Shown: positions 31,056-40,139, counted from the stretch's first letter. The stretch is DNA of 64,000 bases from Eubacteriaceae bacterium Marseille-Q4139 (GCA_018223415.1 JAGTTQ010000001.1:676153-740152); one strand, 5' to 3'. The notes: generated by a model not told the origin, from the letters alone. Numbers and translations: made by a program.

Positions 31056-31919
31056 TTATTGTGTGTAGCCACGCTTTTTACTCCAATTTCTAATCAACAG
31101 TAAAATCGTGTTGTGCATCTGTTCACTATTGTAATGCGAGGGGAAATACTGCTTGATTTCTTCTTCTTCAACAATCATCGGCTCTCTCTGGTTTGGTTTC
31201 TTTTCCGATAAGATACAAACCAAGTAATCTTCTGTAAAGTCTGATTCACTGGCCTTTTCTCGGATGGCTTTTGCCTGAGAAATAGATGGGGTTGCTTTTA
31301 GCGCTACCATTACCTTATATAGTAGCTTCTGTTGCTTCTTGTCCAAGTAGGAAATAGATACTGCTGGATTCAATGCCATTTTTCGATTATCAACCATTTC
31401 AAGAATTTCTGGTATCAATTCAGTAAGACGGATATAGCGAGAAATTTGGTTGCGACTTTGACCGACTTGTTCAGCAATTAACTCTCTGGATTCTTTTCCA
31501 ACACACTTCCGCCCAAGTTGGGCGGAAGTAAATCCTTTGCGCCCCTGATGGCTCATAGCTACCAACTTCATTTTGTATGCAAAGGCTCTTTCACTTGGGA
31601 GAATCGTCTCACGCTGAAGGTTTGCATCTACCATGTTTACAACTGCCTCATCATCCGTCATGGACCGAACTAAAACAGGCATCTCAGAGTAACCCAATAC
31701 TTCACAAGCCGCTTTGCGTCGATGACCAGAAATTAGTTCATAACAATCCTCACCAATCTGGCGAGCCACCGCTGGATGAATTACACCGTGAATTTCAATG
31801 CTCTCAACAAGACGCCGAAATTCCTCATCGTCTCGTACCTGAAAGGGATGATTCTTAAATGGCTTCAGCTGTTCCAAGGGAATGTTTTTTACTGCTTGCC
31901 TTTGATCGTCTCGTCTCAT
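31056..31919 (-). CDS. Second ParB-like protein (ParB2)
   Basis: 287 residues, AAAGGAGGCCATT before ATG. Shares IPLEQLKPFKNHPFQV, GVIHPAVAR, ELISGHRRKAA, NLQRE, and HTH SRELIAEQVGQSRNQISRYIRLTELIPEIL with ParB1, but is clearly diverged and much more A+T-rich. No ParA of its own; it ends in its own terminator. It is the outermost ICE gene on the right. It may bind ParA of the neighbour, or act as a regulator. Confidence 0.85.
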   Translation of the reverse strand: MRRDDQRQAVKNIPLEQLKPFKNHPFQVRDDEEFRRLVESIEIHGVIHPAVARQIGEDCYELISGHRRKAACEVLGYSEMPVLVRSMTDDEAVVNMVDANLQRETILPSERAFAYKMKLVAMSHQGRKGFTSAQLGRKCVGKESRELIAEQVGQSRNQISRYIRLTELIPEILEMVDNRKMALNPAVSISYLDKKQQKLLYKVMVALKATPSISQAKAIREKASESDFTEDYLVCILSEKKPNQREPMIVEEEEIKQYFPSHYNSEQMHNTILLLIRNWSKKRGYTQ

Positions 31920-31997
31920 AATGGCCTCCTTTACTGAAAGCTGAATTCGTCCAAAATTACGGAATTGGCTGCTGTGAAAATAGCAGCGAGCATGGAC

Positions 31998-32028
31998 AAA
32001 ATGTATTTTTGAAATCAGAATACATTTT
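31998..32028. repeat. Palindrome near the right end of the ICE
   Basis: AAAATGTATT (31,998-32,007) and AATACATTTT (32,019-32,028) form a perfect inverted repeat. A smaller one, GCTGCT/AGCAGC, lies at about 31,968-31,987. Located upstream of ParB2 in the last stretch before chromosomal DNA. Could be an operator for ParB2 or an integrase arm site. Confidence 0.4.
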
Positions 32029-32073
32029 TGCGTTCCCGTTTAGATTTGTACAAACAGCCCAAAATAACAACAA

Positions 32074-32116
32074 AAAACCCCCGCACATTGCCCAATTGGG
32101 AATGTACGGGGGTTTT
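32074..32116 (-). terminator. Terminator at the ppdK end
   Basis: AAAACCCCCG-ACATT pairs with AATGT-CGGGGGTTTT (32,074-32,089 with 32,101-32,116, one C/A mismatch). The loop contains CCCAATTGGG. On the minus strand it is followed by TTGTTG after six T. It would end transcription coming leftward from ppdK. Confidence 0.8.
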
Positions 32117-32121
32117 GGCGA

Positions 32122-32232
32122 TTAGATATAAACCTCCACGGTCAAATCATGCCATTTTGACGGTTTTATGCCGTATCCATGGGATTTATAGAAGGTTTGC
32201 GCTTCATCAAATCCAATGGTGAATGACAGAAC
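32122..32232 (-). pseudogene. Truncated acetyltransferase-like (GNAT) C-terminal relic
   Basis: A frame without a start codon reads LSFTIGFDEAQTFYKSHGYG then KWHDLTVEVYI and stops at 32,122. The FYKSHGY element is typical of the last strand region of GNAT acetyltransferases. It begins abruptly next to the ppdK stop (32,235), so the first three quarters of the gene are gone. It marks an old deletion or the edge of an insertion. Assignment is from a short stretch. Confidence 0.4.
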
Positions 32233-32234
32233 TC

Positions 32235-34865
32235 TTACTTGCGGGGGTTCTTGATAGCAGCCTGGGCCGCAGCCAACCTTGCAATCGGCACACGGAACGG
32301 GGAGCAGGATACATAGTTTAAGCCTACCTTATGGCAGAACTCAACGGAAGACGGATCTCCGCCGTGCTCGCCGCAGATACCGCACTTCAGATCCGGACGT
32401 GTTGCGCGGCCTTCCTTCACTGCCAGCTCAACAAGACGGCCTACGCCTGTCTGATCCAGTCTTGCGAACGGATCGGACTCATAGATCTTAGCCTTGTAGT
32501 AAGCATCCAGGAACTTGCCGGCATCATCACGGGAGAAGCCGAAGGTCATCTGGGTCAGGTCGTTGGTACCGAAGGAGAAGAACTCTGCTTCTTCAGCGAT
32601 CTCGCCGGCCGTCAGGGCTGCACGCGGGATCTCGATCATGGTACCGATGTGGTACTGCATGTCGGAATTCTTTTCTTTCTTAACCTGCTCTGCCGTCTCA
32701 ACAACGATGTCCTTAACGAACTTGAGCTCTTTCTTCTCGCCGGTAAGCGGGATCATGATCTCCGGAATGATGTCATAGCCGCACTCTTCCTTAACCTCGA
32801 TAGCAGCCTCCATAACGGCACGTGTCTGCATCTTTGCGATCTCCGGATAGGTGACAGCAAGACGGCATCCGCGGTGGCCCATCATCGGGTTGAACTCGTG
32901 AAGATCGTCGCAAACCTGTTTTACATGCTCGAAGGTAAGTCCCATATCCTTAGCCAGATCAGCGATCTCCTCATCTGTCTTCGGAACGAACTCATGAAGC
33001 GGCGGATCCAGGTAACGAACGGTCATTGGCTTTCCTTCCAGGGCCTTGTACATAGCCTTGAAGTCGCCCTTCTGGAACGGAAGCAGCTCGTTTAATGCAG
33101 CCTCTCTGGCCTCGACAGTCTCGGAAAGGATCATCTTGCGGATCTTCGGGATTCTGTCCGGCTCAAAGAACATATGCTCGGTACGGCAAAGGCCGATACC
33201 CTCTGCGCCAAGCTTCACAGCGTTAGCCGTATCAGCCGGGTTGTCAGCGTTGGTGCGAACCTTTAAGGTTCTGAACTGGTCTGCCCAGTCCATGATTCTC
33301 TTGAAGTTTCCGCCTACGGAAGCTTCCTGGGTCTTGATGTCGCCCTTGTAAATCTTGCCGGTGGTACCGTCTAAGGAGATGTAATCGCCCTCATGGAAGG
33401 TATATCCGCCAAGCTCGAAGTATTTCTCTTCCTCATTGATTTTGATTTCGCCGCATCCGGATACGCAGCAGGTTCCCATACCGCGTGCAACAACGGCTGC
33501 GTGGGAGGTCATACCGCCGCGGACGGTCAGGATACCCTCGGATGCATGCATGCCCTCGATATCCTCCGGGGATGTCTCAAGGCGGACAAGAACAACTCTC
33601 TCGCCCTTCTCGTGAGCAGCCTTGGCTTCCTCTGCGGTGAAGTAAACCTTACCGGCAGCAGCGCCCGGGGATGCCGGAAGAGCAGAACCGATGACTTCGC
33701 CAGCCTTTAATGCAGCCGGATCGAAGGTCGGGTGAAGAAGCTGATCCAGGGATTTTGCTTCGATTCTGCAAACAGCCTCTTCCGGAGTGATCTGTCCTTC
33801 ATCTACTAAATCGCAGGCAATCTGAATAGCGGCCGGAGCCGTTCTCTTGCCGTTTCTTGTCTGTAAGAAATAGAGCTTGCCTTCCTCGATGGTAAACTCC
33901 ATATCCTGCATGTCGTGGAAATGGTTCTCAAGCTTCATGGCAAGATCCATGAACTGAGCGTAGCAGTCCGGCATGTCCTTCTCAAGCTGGGAGATCGGCT
34001 GCGGTGTGCGGACACCGGCAACAACGTCCTCGCCCTGTGCGTTGATCAGGTACTCACCGAAGATTCCCTTTGCACCAGTAGAGGGATTGCGTGTGAAGGC
34101 AACGCCTGTACCGGAAGTATTTCCCTTGTTTCCGAATACCATAGTCTGTACGTTTACGGCAGTTCCCCAGTCGCCCGGGATGTCGTTCATACGGCGGTAA
34201 ACGATGGCACGCGGGTTGTCCCAAGAACGGAATACGGCCTTAACGGCACCCATTAACTGCTCCTTCGGCTCCTGCGGGAACTCTTCGCCGTTCATGGCCT
34301 CTTTGTAAACAGCCTTGAACTTCTCAGCCAGTTCCTTTAAGTCGTCTGCGGTCAGCTCGGTATCGTAATGTACGCCCTTTGCCTCTTTCATCTCGTCGAT
34401 GATCTTCTCGAAGTAAGACTTCGGAACTTCCATAACGACGTCGGAGTACATCTGAATAAATCTTCTGTAAGAATCGTATGCGAATCTCGGATTGCCTGTC
34501 TTCTTTGCGAAGCCCTCAACGGCTACGTCGTTGAGACCAAGGTTTAAGATTGTGTCCATCATGCCGGGCATGGATGCACGGGCACCGGAACGAACGGAAA
34601 CCAGCAGCGGATCCTCGGTATCGCCGAATTTCTTTCCGTTTACGCCCTCAAGCCATTTTAAAGCCTCGAAGATCTGATCCTGGATCTCCTGGGTAATCTG
34701 CTTGCCGCTGTTGTAGTACTCGGTGCAGGCTTCGGTCGTTACCGTGAAGCCCTGCGGAATCGGCATGCCAAGATTTGTCATCTCAGCCAGGTTGCAGCCC
34801 TTGCCGCCGAGAAGGTTTCTCATTGCAGCACTGCCTTCTTCAAACTTATAAACCCATTTTGCCAT
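32235..34865 (-). CDS. ppdK: Pyruvate, phosphate dikinase
   Basis: 876 residues, the usual length. N-terminal ATP-grasp domain begins KWVYKFEEG...LLGGKGCNLAEMT and contains VSVRSGARASMPGMMDT. The phospho-carrier His is in GGMTSHAAVVARGMG. The C-terminal PEP/pyruvate barrel has the CGICGEHGGDP motif with its catalytic Cys, and FGTNDLTQMT. It interconverts pyruvate, ATP and Pi with PEP, AMP and PPi; anaerobic clostridia use it in glycolysis or gluconeogenesis. Preceded by its own promoter at 35,027-35,055. Ends IKNPRK, which looks natural. Confidence 0.97.
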   Translation of the reverse strand: MAKWVYKFEEGSAAMRNLLGGKGCNLAEMTNLGMPIPQGFTVTTEACTEYYNSGKQITQEIQDQIFEALKWLEGVNGKKFGDTEDPLLVSVRSGARASMPGMMDTILNLGLNDVAVEGFAKKTGNPRFAYDSYRRFIQMYSDVVMEVPKSYFEKIIDEMKEAKGVHYDTELTADDLKELAEKFKAVYKEAMNGEEFPQEPKEQLMGAVKAVFRSWDNPRAIVYRRMNDIPGDWGTAVNVQTMVFGNKGNTSGTGVAFTRNPSTGAKGIFGEYLINAQGEDVVAGVRTPQPISQLEKDMPDCYAQFMDLAMKLENHFHDMQDMEFTIEEGKLYFLQTRNGKRTAPAAIQIACDLVDEGQITPEEAVCRIEAKSLDQLLHPTFDPAALKAGEVIGSALPASPGAAAGKVYFTAEEAKAAHEKGERVVLVRLETSPEDIEGMHASEGILTVRGGMTSHAAVVARGMGTCCVSGCGEIKINEEEKYFELGGYTFHEGDYISLDGTTGKIYKGDIKTQEASVGGNFKRIMDWADQFRTLKVRTNADNPADTANAVKLGAEGIGLCRTEHMFFEPDRIPKIRKMILSETVEAREAALNELLPFQKGDFKAMYKALEGKPMTVRYLDPPLHEFVPKTDEEIADLAKDMGLTFEHVKQVCDDLHEFNPMMGHRGCRLAVTYPEIAKMQTRAVMEAAIEVKEECGYDIIPEIMIPLTGEKKELKFVKDIVVETAEQVKKEKNSDMQYHIGTMIEIPRAALTAGEIAEEAEFFSFGTNDLTQMTFGFSRDDAGKFLDAYYKAKIYESDPFARLDQTGVGRLVELAVKEGRATRPDLKCGICGEHGGDPSSVEFCHKVGLNYVSCSPFRVPIARLAAAQAAIKNPRK

Positions 34866-35026
34866 AAGTTCTTTTTCCTCCTATAATTTGTAGAGCCTGT
34901 CTACGTCTCATGGTTTTTCCATTTTCCCGCTTCCCGTCTGCGCCGTGCGCCCTGTTCTTCGCTGCCAGAAGAACACAGGACAAAATTTGGCACACAAAAA
35001 CAAAAGCCCGAAAACGGTCTGGTAAT

Positions 35027-35055
35027 ATTATAAGGGATGTTGCCAAATATTGCAA
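35027..35055 (-). promoter_or_regulatory. Promoter of ppdK
   Basis: Minus strand -35 TTGCAA (35,050-35,055) and -10 TATAAT (35,027-35,032) with 17 bases between. The promoter is overlapped by the inverted repeat AGGGATGTTGC/GCAACATCCCT, a possible operator. The 34,866-35,026 leader shows no gene. Confidence 0.75.
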
Positions 35056-35089
35056 CATCCCTCTGTAAAAGTTTTATAACTTTTCTTCT

Positions 35090-35548
35090 TTAATACAGGG
35101 CAAGGATGCCGAATGCCATTCCGATCCCGAGAATCGCACCGGCCGCCACCTGCACCGGCGTGTGGCCAACGTACTCCTTTAGCCTTTCCTGGATGATAAA
35201 GCCATCCAGGTTCAGGATATTTTCTGAAAACAGGCTGTTTAAAAGCCTTGCCTGCTTTCCCGTCTCCCGCCGGACTCCCATGGCGTCGTACATGACTACC
35301 ATGGCAATCACGAAGCTTATGGCGAATTCAAAGCTCCCCACTCCGTATTCGAGGCCCGATGCCGTCGTCAGGGCACACACCGTCGCCGAATGGGAGCTGG
35401 GCATCCCGCCGGAACCCACCAGGCGCTCCGGGTTAAAGGAGCGGTTTAAGACTACGTCGATGATTGTCTTTAACACCTGCGCCACGGTCCAGCCGGCCAC
35501 AGAGCAGACTAACACCCTGTTCCCCAGTATCTCGTTCCAAATATTCAT
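35090..35548 (-). CDS. Divergent PAP2-family (DUF212) membrane protein
   Basis: 152 residues with four hydrophobic helices. The signature GGMPSSHSA (residues 47-55) is the divergent PAP2 phosphatase motif, and an RRETGKQA loop follows. YuiD-type proteins of this family are membrane proteins of uncertain substrate. Lies between glgA and ppdK on the same strand. Confidence 0.85.
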   Translation of the reverse strand: MNIWNEILGNRVLVCSVAGWTVAQVLKTIIDVVLNRSFNPERLVGSGGMPSSHSATVCALTTASGLEYGVGSFEFAISFVIAMVVMYDAMGVRRETGKQARLLNSLFSENILNLDGFIIQERLKEYVGHTPVQVAAGAILGIGMAFGILALY

Positions 35549-35602
35549 GGTTTTCTCCTGTCCTTCTCCTCTGCTGCCTTATGCCGTCGTGCATGGACAG
35601 AA

Positions 35603-37048
35603 TCAATAGCCGATCAGCCAGTCATAAAGCTCCTGGTACTTCTTTGCAGAAGCATTCCAGGAAAAGTCAACTGCCATGCCGCGGTCGATGATCTTGTTCC
35701 ATTCCCGCTTTTTGTCGTAATAGATATATTTTGCATAGCGGATGATATTTAACATCTCATGGGCGTTATAGTTCGCAAAGGAAAATCCGGTTCCCGTCCC
35801 CTCGTACTCATTGTAGGGCCATACGGTGTCCTTCAGGCCGCCGGTCTCGCGGACAATCGGCACCGTGCCGTAGCGGAGCGCCATAAGCTGACTTAAGCCG
35901 CAGGGCTCAAAAAGGGACGGCATCAGGAACGCGTCGCAGGACGCATAGATCTTGTGGGACATCGGCTCGGAATAGTAAATCTGCGCCGAAACCCTGCCGT
36001 TATATTTCCACTCATAATGGCGGAACATATTTTCATACCGGTCTTCGCCGGTTCCAAGAACCACAAGCTGAACATCCTCGGAGCAGATTTCGTCCATGAC
36101 GCACTGGATCAGGTCAAAGCCCTTCTGGTCCGTAAGGCGGGAAACGATGCCGATCATGAACTTCTTATCGTCCCTCTCAAGTCCAAGTTCTTCCTGGAGC
36201 GCCCTCTTGTTCTTGATCTTTTCCTTGCGGAAGGTGCGGGCGTTATAGTTCTGGACAATATAGGAGTCTGTCTCCGGGTTGAATTCGTCGTAGTCGATGC
36301 CGTTTACGATTCCGCGCAGGTCGCCGGAACGCGCACGCATGAGGCCGTCTAAGCCCTCGCCGTAAAACGGCGTCTTGATTTCTTCGGCATACGTATCGCT
36401 GACGGTAGTAATGGCGTCCGCATAGACAAGGCCGCCTTTTAACATGTTGCCGTCTTTATAGGCCTCCAGCTTATCCGGCGTGAAATAGTAATCCGGAAGC
36501 CCGGAGAATCGCTTGATGGTTTTTACGTCCCACACGCCCTGGAATTTCAGGTTGTGGATCGTCATGACGGTCTTCATGTTCCGGAAAAATTCGCCTTCAT
36601 GGAAACGGTCTTTCAGATATACGGGGATCAGGCCGGTCTGCCAGTCGTGGCAGTGAACCACGTCCGGCTGCCATCCGATCACAGGAAGCGCCGATAAGGA
36701 AGCCTGGCAGAAGAAGGAAAACTTCTCCAGGTCATAGTACCAGTCGCCGTAGGGCTTTTCGCCCCAGAAATAGCTCTCGTTGTCGATAAAGTAGAAGGTG
36801 ATCCCTTCGTAGACATATTGGAGAATTCCCACATAGCGGCTCTGGCCAAGGTAATCCATGTAAAAATGGTCGATGTAGGTCATCTGGTTGCGGAATACTT
36901 CTTTGATGCAGAGATATTTCGGGATCATAACCCTCACATCAAAGTATCTCTTGTCAAAACATTTCGGCAGGGAGCCGACAACGTCAGCCAGACCGCCTGT
37001 TTTTATGAAGGGAACTGCTTCTGATGCAATAAACAATACTTTTTTCAT
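35603..37048 (-). CDS. glgA: Glycogen synthase (ADP-glucose type)
   Basis: 481 residues from ATG 37048 (GGGGG upstream). The longer open frame upstream runs into spo0A downstream DNA. GT5 features: KTGGLADVVGSLPK at residues 15-28, HDWQTGLIPVY, GIVSRLTDQKGFD, and the C-terminal SLFEPCGLSQLMALRYGT with the catalytic Glu. Builds alpha-1,4-glucan from ADP-glucose; typical storage pathway of spore-forming clostridia. No other glg gene is in the window. Confidence 0.95.
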   Translation of the reverse strand: MKKVLFIASEAVPFIKTGGLADVVGSLPKCFDKRYFDVRVMIPKYLCIKEVFRNQMTYIDHFYMDYLGQSRYVGILQYVYEGITFYFIDNESYFWGEKPYGDWYYDLEKFSFFCQASLSALPVIGWQPDVVHCHDWQTGLIPVYLKDRFHEGEFFRNMKTVMTIHNLKFQGVWDVKTIKRFSGLPDYYFTPDKLEAYKDGNMLKGGLVYADAITTVSDTYAEEIKTPFYGEGLDGLMRARSGDLRGIVNGIDYDEFNPETDSYIVQNYNARTFRKEKIKNKRALQEELGLERDDKKFMIGIVSRLTDQKGFDLIQCVMDEICSEDVQLVVLGTGEDRYENMFRHYEWKYNGRVSAQIYYSEPMSHKIYASCDAFLMPSLFEPCGLSQLMALRYGTVPIVRETGGLKDTVWPYNEYEGTGTGFSFANYNAHEMLNIIRYAKYIYYDKKREWNKIIDRGMAVDFSWNASAKKYQELYDWLIGY

Positions 37049-37137
37049 TTTGAACCCCCATCCTTCGGTATTTCTCACCATGATACCAGTATAGCACATT
37101 CCCATGGAATTAGAAAGTGGGTGCCCAAAAAATTTCT

Positions 37138-37947
37138 TTAAATCCTCTTGTAATCCAGGCGGATCTTGTCTGCAATCAGGGCCACAAATTCGGAATTGGT
37201 CGGTTTTCCCTTCCCGTTGCTGACCGTGTAGCCGAAAAGGTCGTTGATGGTGTCCATCTTCCCGCGGCTCCATGCCACCTCAATGGCATGGCGGATGGCA
37301 CGCTCCACGCGGCTCGGCGTCGTCTGGTGCTTTTTTGCAATGGTCGGATACAGGATCTTTGTGACAGAGGAAAGCATTTCCGCATCCTGGACGGACATGA
37401 TGATGGCATCGCGGAGATACTGGTAGCCCTTAATATGCGCTGGGATCCCGATCTCATGGAGCATCTGGGTCACGTCGGTCTCCAGGTTCTGCTCCATGTA
37501 GGCTGCTTTGTCCACGTAGGGCTGCACCTTCCGCTCCGGCGCCTGGAGTGACGAAGCGGCGCGGTTCCTGCTGTTTCCGACACGCCAGATTTTATCGAGG
37601 ATCACGTCCCGGTTAAAGGGCTTCATGATATAGTAGTTTGCACCGAGACGGAAGGCGTCCTCTGTCACATACTGGCTGCTGGCGGCCGTTATCATGATAA
37701 AGGACGGGCTTCCCTTCATCTGCGTGTTGTTTTTTACTTTTTCCATCACAGAAATTCCATCCATTTTCGGCATGATCACATCCATCAGGACAATATCAGG
37801 ATTTGTTCGCACGATCATGTTGTACGCATCTTCGCCATTGTCGGCCTTTCCTACTACGTGGATTCCTTCTTCTTTCTCTAGTATTTCATCAAGCAGCTTC
37901 AAGGTCTGTCTGCTGTCATCCGCAATCGCAATATTCAGTTCTGCCAT
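37138..37947 (-). CDS. spo0A: Sporulation master response regulator Spo0A
   Basis: 269 residues from ATG 37947 (AGGAGGGAGAATT). Receiver domain: acidic pair IADD (residues 9-12), phospho-Asp in VLMDVIMPKMDG, and MITAASS, with Lys in MKPFN. The Spo0A C-domain contains SRVERAIRHAIEVAWSRGK and GKPTNSEFVALIADKIRL. When phosphorylated it binds 0A boxes and starts sporulation. This marks the host as an endospore former. Confidence 0.97.
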   Translation of the reverse strand: MAELNIAIADDSRQTLKLLDEILEKEEGIHVVGKADNGEDAYNMIVRTNPDIVLMDVIMPKMDGISVMEKVKNNTQMKGSPSFIMITAASSQYVTEDAFRLGANYYIMKPFNRDVILDKIWRVGNSRNRAASSLQAPERKVQPYVDKAAYMEQNLETDVTQMLHEIGIPAHIKGYQYLRDAIIMSVQDAEMLSSVTKILYPTIAKKHQTTPSRVERAIRHAIEVAWSRGKMDTINDLFGYTVSNGKGKPTNSEFVALIADKIRLDYKRI

Positions 37948-38031
37948 AATTCTCCCTCCTGAACTGTCACAAAAAATGTTGCCTCGCTCCCGTTTTCCAT
38001 TTTCTCCCAAAAGACGGGAACGTGTAGTTCA

Positions 38032-38096
38032 ATTATAGTATCTTTGGGAACGGAGGCGCAATGTGATTCGGTCGCAAATTTCGACAGCGTGCGACA
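38032..38096 (-). promoter_or_regulatory. spo0A promoter with 0A-box-like sites
   Basis: On the minus strand TATAAT lies at 38,032-38,037, and TGTCGAA, the core 0A box, lies at 38,080-38,086. A related TGTCGC is at 38,091-38,096. This fits autoregulation of spo0A by its own product, known in Bacillus. The -35 is not clear. Confidence 0.55.
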
Positions 38097-38141
38097 GTGT
38101 TTTGGATTGAGGGTTCAAAAAAATTTCACAATATTTTTGTA

Positions 38142-38190
38142 GACGATTTCGTCTGTTTATGGTATTTTATATTTGCAGACGGTTTCGTCT
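38142..38190. promoter_or_regulatory. Two TetR-type operators in front of the antiporter-tetR operon
   Basis: AGACG-ATTT-CGTCT (38,142-38,155) and AGACG-GTTT-CGTCT (38,177-38,190) are near-identical palindromes, 35 bases centre to centre (about three helix turns). They lie 50-90 bases before the antiporter start. They are very likely the binding sites of the TetR repressor encoded as the second gene. Confidence 0.75.
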
Positions 38191-38235
38191 GTTTTTGCGG
38201 ATGCAGTTAATTTTATCAGAAAGAAGTGGTTTTTT

Positions 38236-39504
38236 ATGTGGATTACAGATATGTTAAAGCTGGCGGCAGCAATCATTTTTGCCTTTGCGGCAGGAAAGCT
38301 GACGGCCAAACTTAAGCTCCCTGCCATTCTTGGCTGGCTGATTGCCGGAATGGCCCTCGGCCCTCATGCCTTCAATCTTTTAAGTGATTCCCTGCTTGAT
38401 TCCGGCTGGTACCGCATAACCGAGAGTATTCTGGAGTGTACGGTCGGCCTGATGATCGGCACGGAACTTCTGTGGGGGAATCTAAAGCACACGGGCAAGC
38501 AGATTCTGATAACGACTGTCACCGAATCTCTGGGGACATTTTTTGTTGTAAGCCTGGTGTTCGCGGTGCTGTTTCATTTTGCCGGACTTCCTGTCTATCT
38601 GGCTTTTATGTTTGGGGGCATTGCTCTGGCTACGGCTCCGGCCCCGTCTCTTTCCATTGTCAATGAGATGAAAGCTTCGGGCCCTGTCACAAATGCGCTC
38701 ATTCCCATGGCCGCTCTGGATGATCTGGTGGGTGCCCTTGTATTTTTTGTTGTAATAGCCCTGGTGTCCGCCCATGTTTCCACAGAACAGGTTTCCGTTT
38801 TTTTCATTCTTTTCCTTGTTTTCCTGCCTGTGCTTATCGGTATTGCCACCGGCTTTTTGACCGGAAAAATGCTCCAAAAGAGGAAGGATACCAGAAGCTC
38901 CCTTTTAATCCTGGCCTCTATGCTCTTATTTTCTTCCATCATCGGACTGTACTTGAATTACATGGTTCTGCCGTCGCCAACCCTCAATTTCCTGTTGATC
39001 GGCATGGGCTTTTCCACGGTGTTCGCCAATATGATTTCTGAACGGCAGCTCGCCGGAATCATGAAATTCATGACCCCGGTTATTGGATTCTGCCTGATTG
39101 TCATGATTCTGAATCTCGGCGCTCCCTTGGATTACCATCTTGTCCTGGGCGCCGGTGTTTATACGGCCGTCTACATTCTTTCCCGGGCTGTCGGGAAATA
39201 CGGCGGAGCCTGGTTTGGGGCGGCCATTACCCATGCGCCCAAAACTGTCCGCAGGTACCTTGGACTCACGCTTCTTCCCCATTCCGGCGTTTCCCTTATT
39301 TTTACAGGGATTGCCGTCTCGGTGCTTCGCGAACCGGCGCCGGAATGCGTGCCCGTTATCCAGGGTACCATTGCCGCAGCGGCTGTCATCAATGAGATTA
39401 TCGCCGTCATCATGGCGAAAAAGGGATTTGAATGGGCGGGAGAACTGCCCGAAGGAAAGGAGACGTTTCTTCATGACGCAGAAAGAACGGCAGGAGCTCA
39501 GTAG
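38236..39504 (+). CDS. Cation:proton antiporter (CPA/KefB-like)
   Basis: 422 residues from ATG 38236, with a purine-rich AGAAAGAAGTGG upstream. About 12 hydrophobic helices. PAILGWLIAGMALGPHAFN near residue 30-48 is the CPA2 antiporter opening, and an ALDDLVGALVFF segment at about residue 170 carries the conserved Asp pair. Exchanges a cation for protons across the membrane. Overlaps the TetR gene by 32 bases; expression probably responds to that regulator's ligand. Confidence 0.85.
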   Translation: MWITDMLKLAAAIIFAFAAGKLTAKLKLPAILGWLIAGMALGPHAFNLLSDSLLDSGWYRITESILECTVGLMIGTELLWGNLKHTGKQILITTVTESLGTFFVVSLVFAVLFHFAGLPVYLAFMFGGIALATAPAPSLSIVNEMKASGPVTNALIPMAALDDLVGALVFFVVIALVSAHVSTEQVSVFFILFLVFLPVLIGIATGFLTGKMLQKRKDTRSSLLILASMLLFSSIIGLYLNYMVLPSPTLNFLLIGMGFSTVFANMISERQLAGIMKFMTPVIGFCLIVMILNLGAPLDYHLVLGAGVYTAVYILSRAVGKYGGAWFGAAITHAPKTVRRYLGLTLLPHSGVSLIFTGIAVSVLREPAPECVPVIQGTIAAAAVINEIIAVIMAKKGFEWAGELPEGKETFLHDAERTAGAQ

Positions 39505-40093
39505 GGAAAAGATCTTGCAGGCCGCGGCGAAGGAGTTTGGAGACCGCGGCTACGACGCCGTCACCATGGACAGCATCTGCTTCGGCCATGGGATATCCAA
39601 GGGCATGATGTACCATTATTATTCCGGAAAGGATGAACTGTTCCTTCTATGCATTGGGCGCATGTTTCAGGAACTCAGGGACTTTCTTGATATGCAGGAG
39701 CAGCCAGTCAGTTCTGATCCCCTGGAAGCTGTCCAGGATTTTTTTCTGATGCGTGAAAAATTTTTCCGGATACATCCGGATTATAAGAAGATCTTTGAAA
39801 ATGCCATGCTCCATCCGCCAAAACATTTAAAGGAACAGATTCTCGCGCTCCGCGCCCCTGTGCGGGACATGAATCTTAAATTCCTGCACCATGCCATATC
39901 CAGGCTCCCGCTTCGCCCTGATTTGAGCCAGGAGCAGGTGATTCGGTACTTCGAGTGTGTGGAGGCCTTTTTCTGGAATCTGACGGAGCAGTATCAGGCT
40001 GGCCGTCCGGCCTCGGATTACCGCTCCCTTCTGGCTGTTTCCAAAGAAGTCCTCGATATGGTTCTTTTTGGGATTGCAGTGAAGAAATCCTGA
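39473..40093 (+). CDS. TetR-family transcriptional regulator
   Basis: 206 residues from ATG 39473 (AAAGGAGACG). HTH: REKILQAAAKEFGDRGYDAVTMDSICFGHGISKGMMYHYYSGKDELF, the TetR signature. The C-terminal ligand domain is helical. Transcribed with the antiporter it overlaps. The palindromes at 38,142-38,190 are its likely operators. Ligand unknown. Confidence 0.9.
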   Translation: MTQKERQELSREKILQAAAKEFGDRGYDAVTMDSICFGHGISKGMMYHYYSGKDELFLLCIGRMFQELRDFLDMQEQPVSSDPLEAVQDFFLMREKFFRIHPDYKKIFENAMLHPPKHLKEQILALRAPVRDMNLKFLHHAISRLPLRPDLSQEQVIRYFECVEAFFWNLTEQYQAGRPASDYRSLLAVSKEVLDMVLFGIAVKKS

Positions 40094-40139
40094 TGAAACA
40101 GCAGAATACTGCAAAAATTTCTCGCCCCTGGATACAGAA

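Larger units (their letters stand above)
1..32073. mobile_element. ICE (Tn1549-like backbone) carrying two nested mobilizable elements; left end outside the window
   Basis: The outer backbone is seen as minus-strand genes ParB2, ParA, ParB1, DUF6017-type initiator, PcfB and VirD4 (25,320-31,919), plus an internal virD4 piece (10,756-11,819). This gene set and order is known from Tn1549-type conjugative elements of Firmicutes. No ICE integrase or T4SS genes are in the window, so they should lie to the left. The right boundary is inferred: mobile genes stop at 31,919 and the chromosomal ppdK side begins with a relic at 32,122, so the end lies somewhere in 31,920-32,121. No tRNA gene or clear direct repeat marks it. 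Confidence 0.6.

Noticed and set aside
31920..32121. tRNA or direct-repeat attachment site at the ICE right end
   Set aside because: No cloverleaf or repeat could be recognised, so the ICE border is left approximate.
37049..37273. N-terminal extension of GlgA to 37,273
   Set aside because: It overlaps spo0A and lacks similarity; the ATG at 37,048 begins the canonical KKVLFIASE start.
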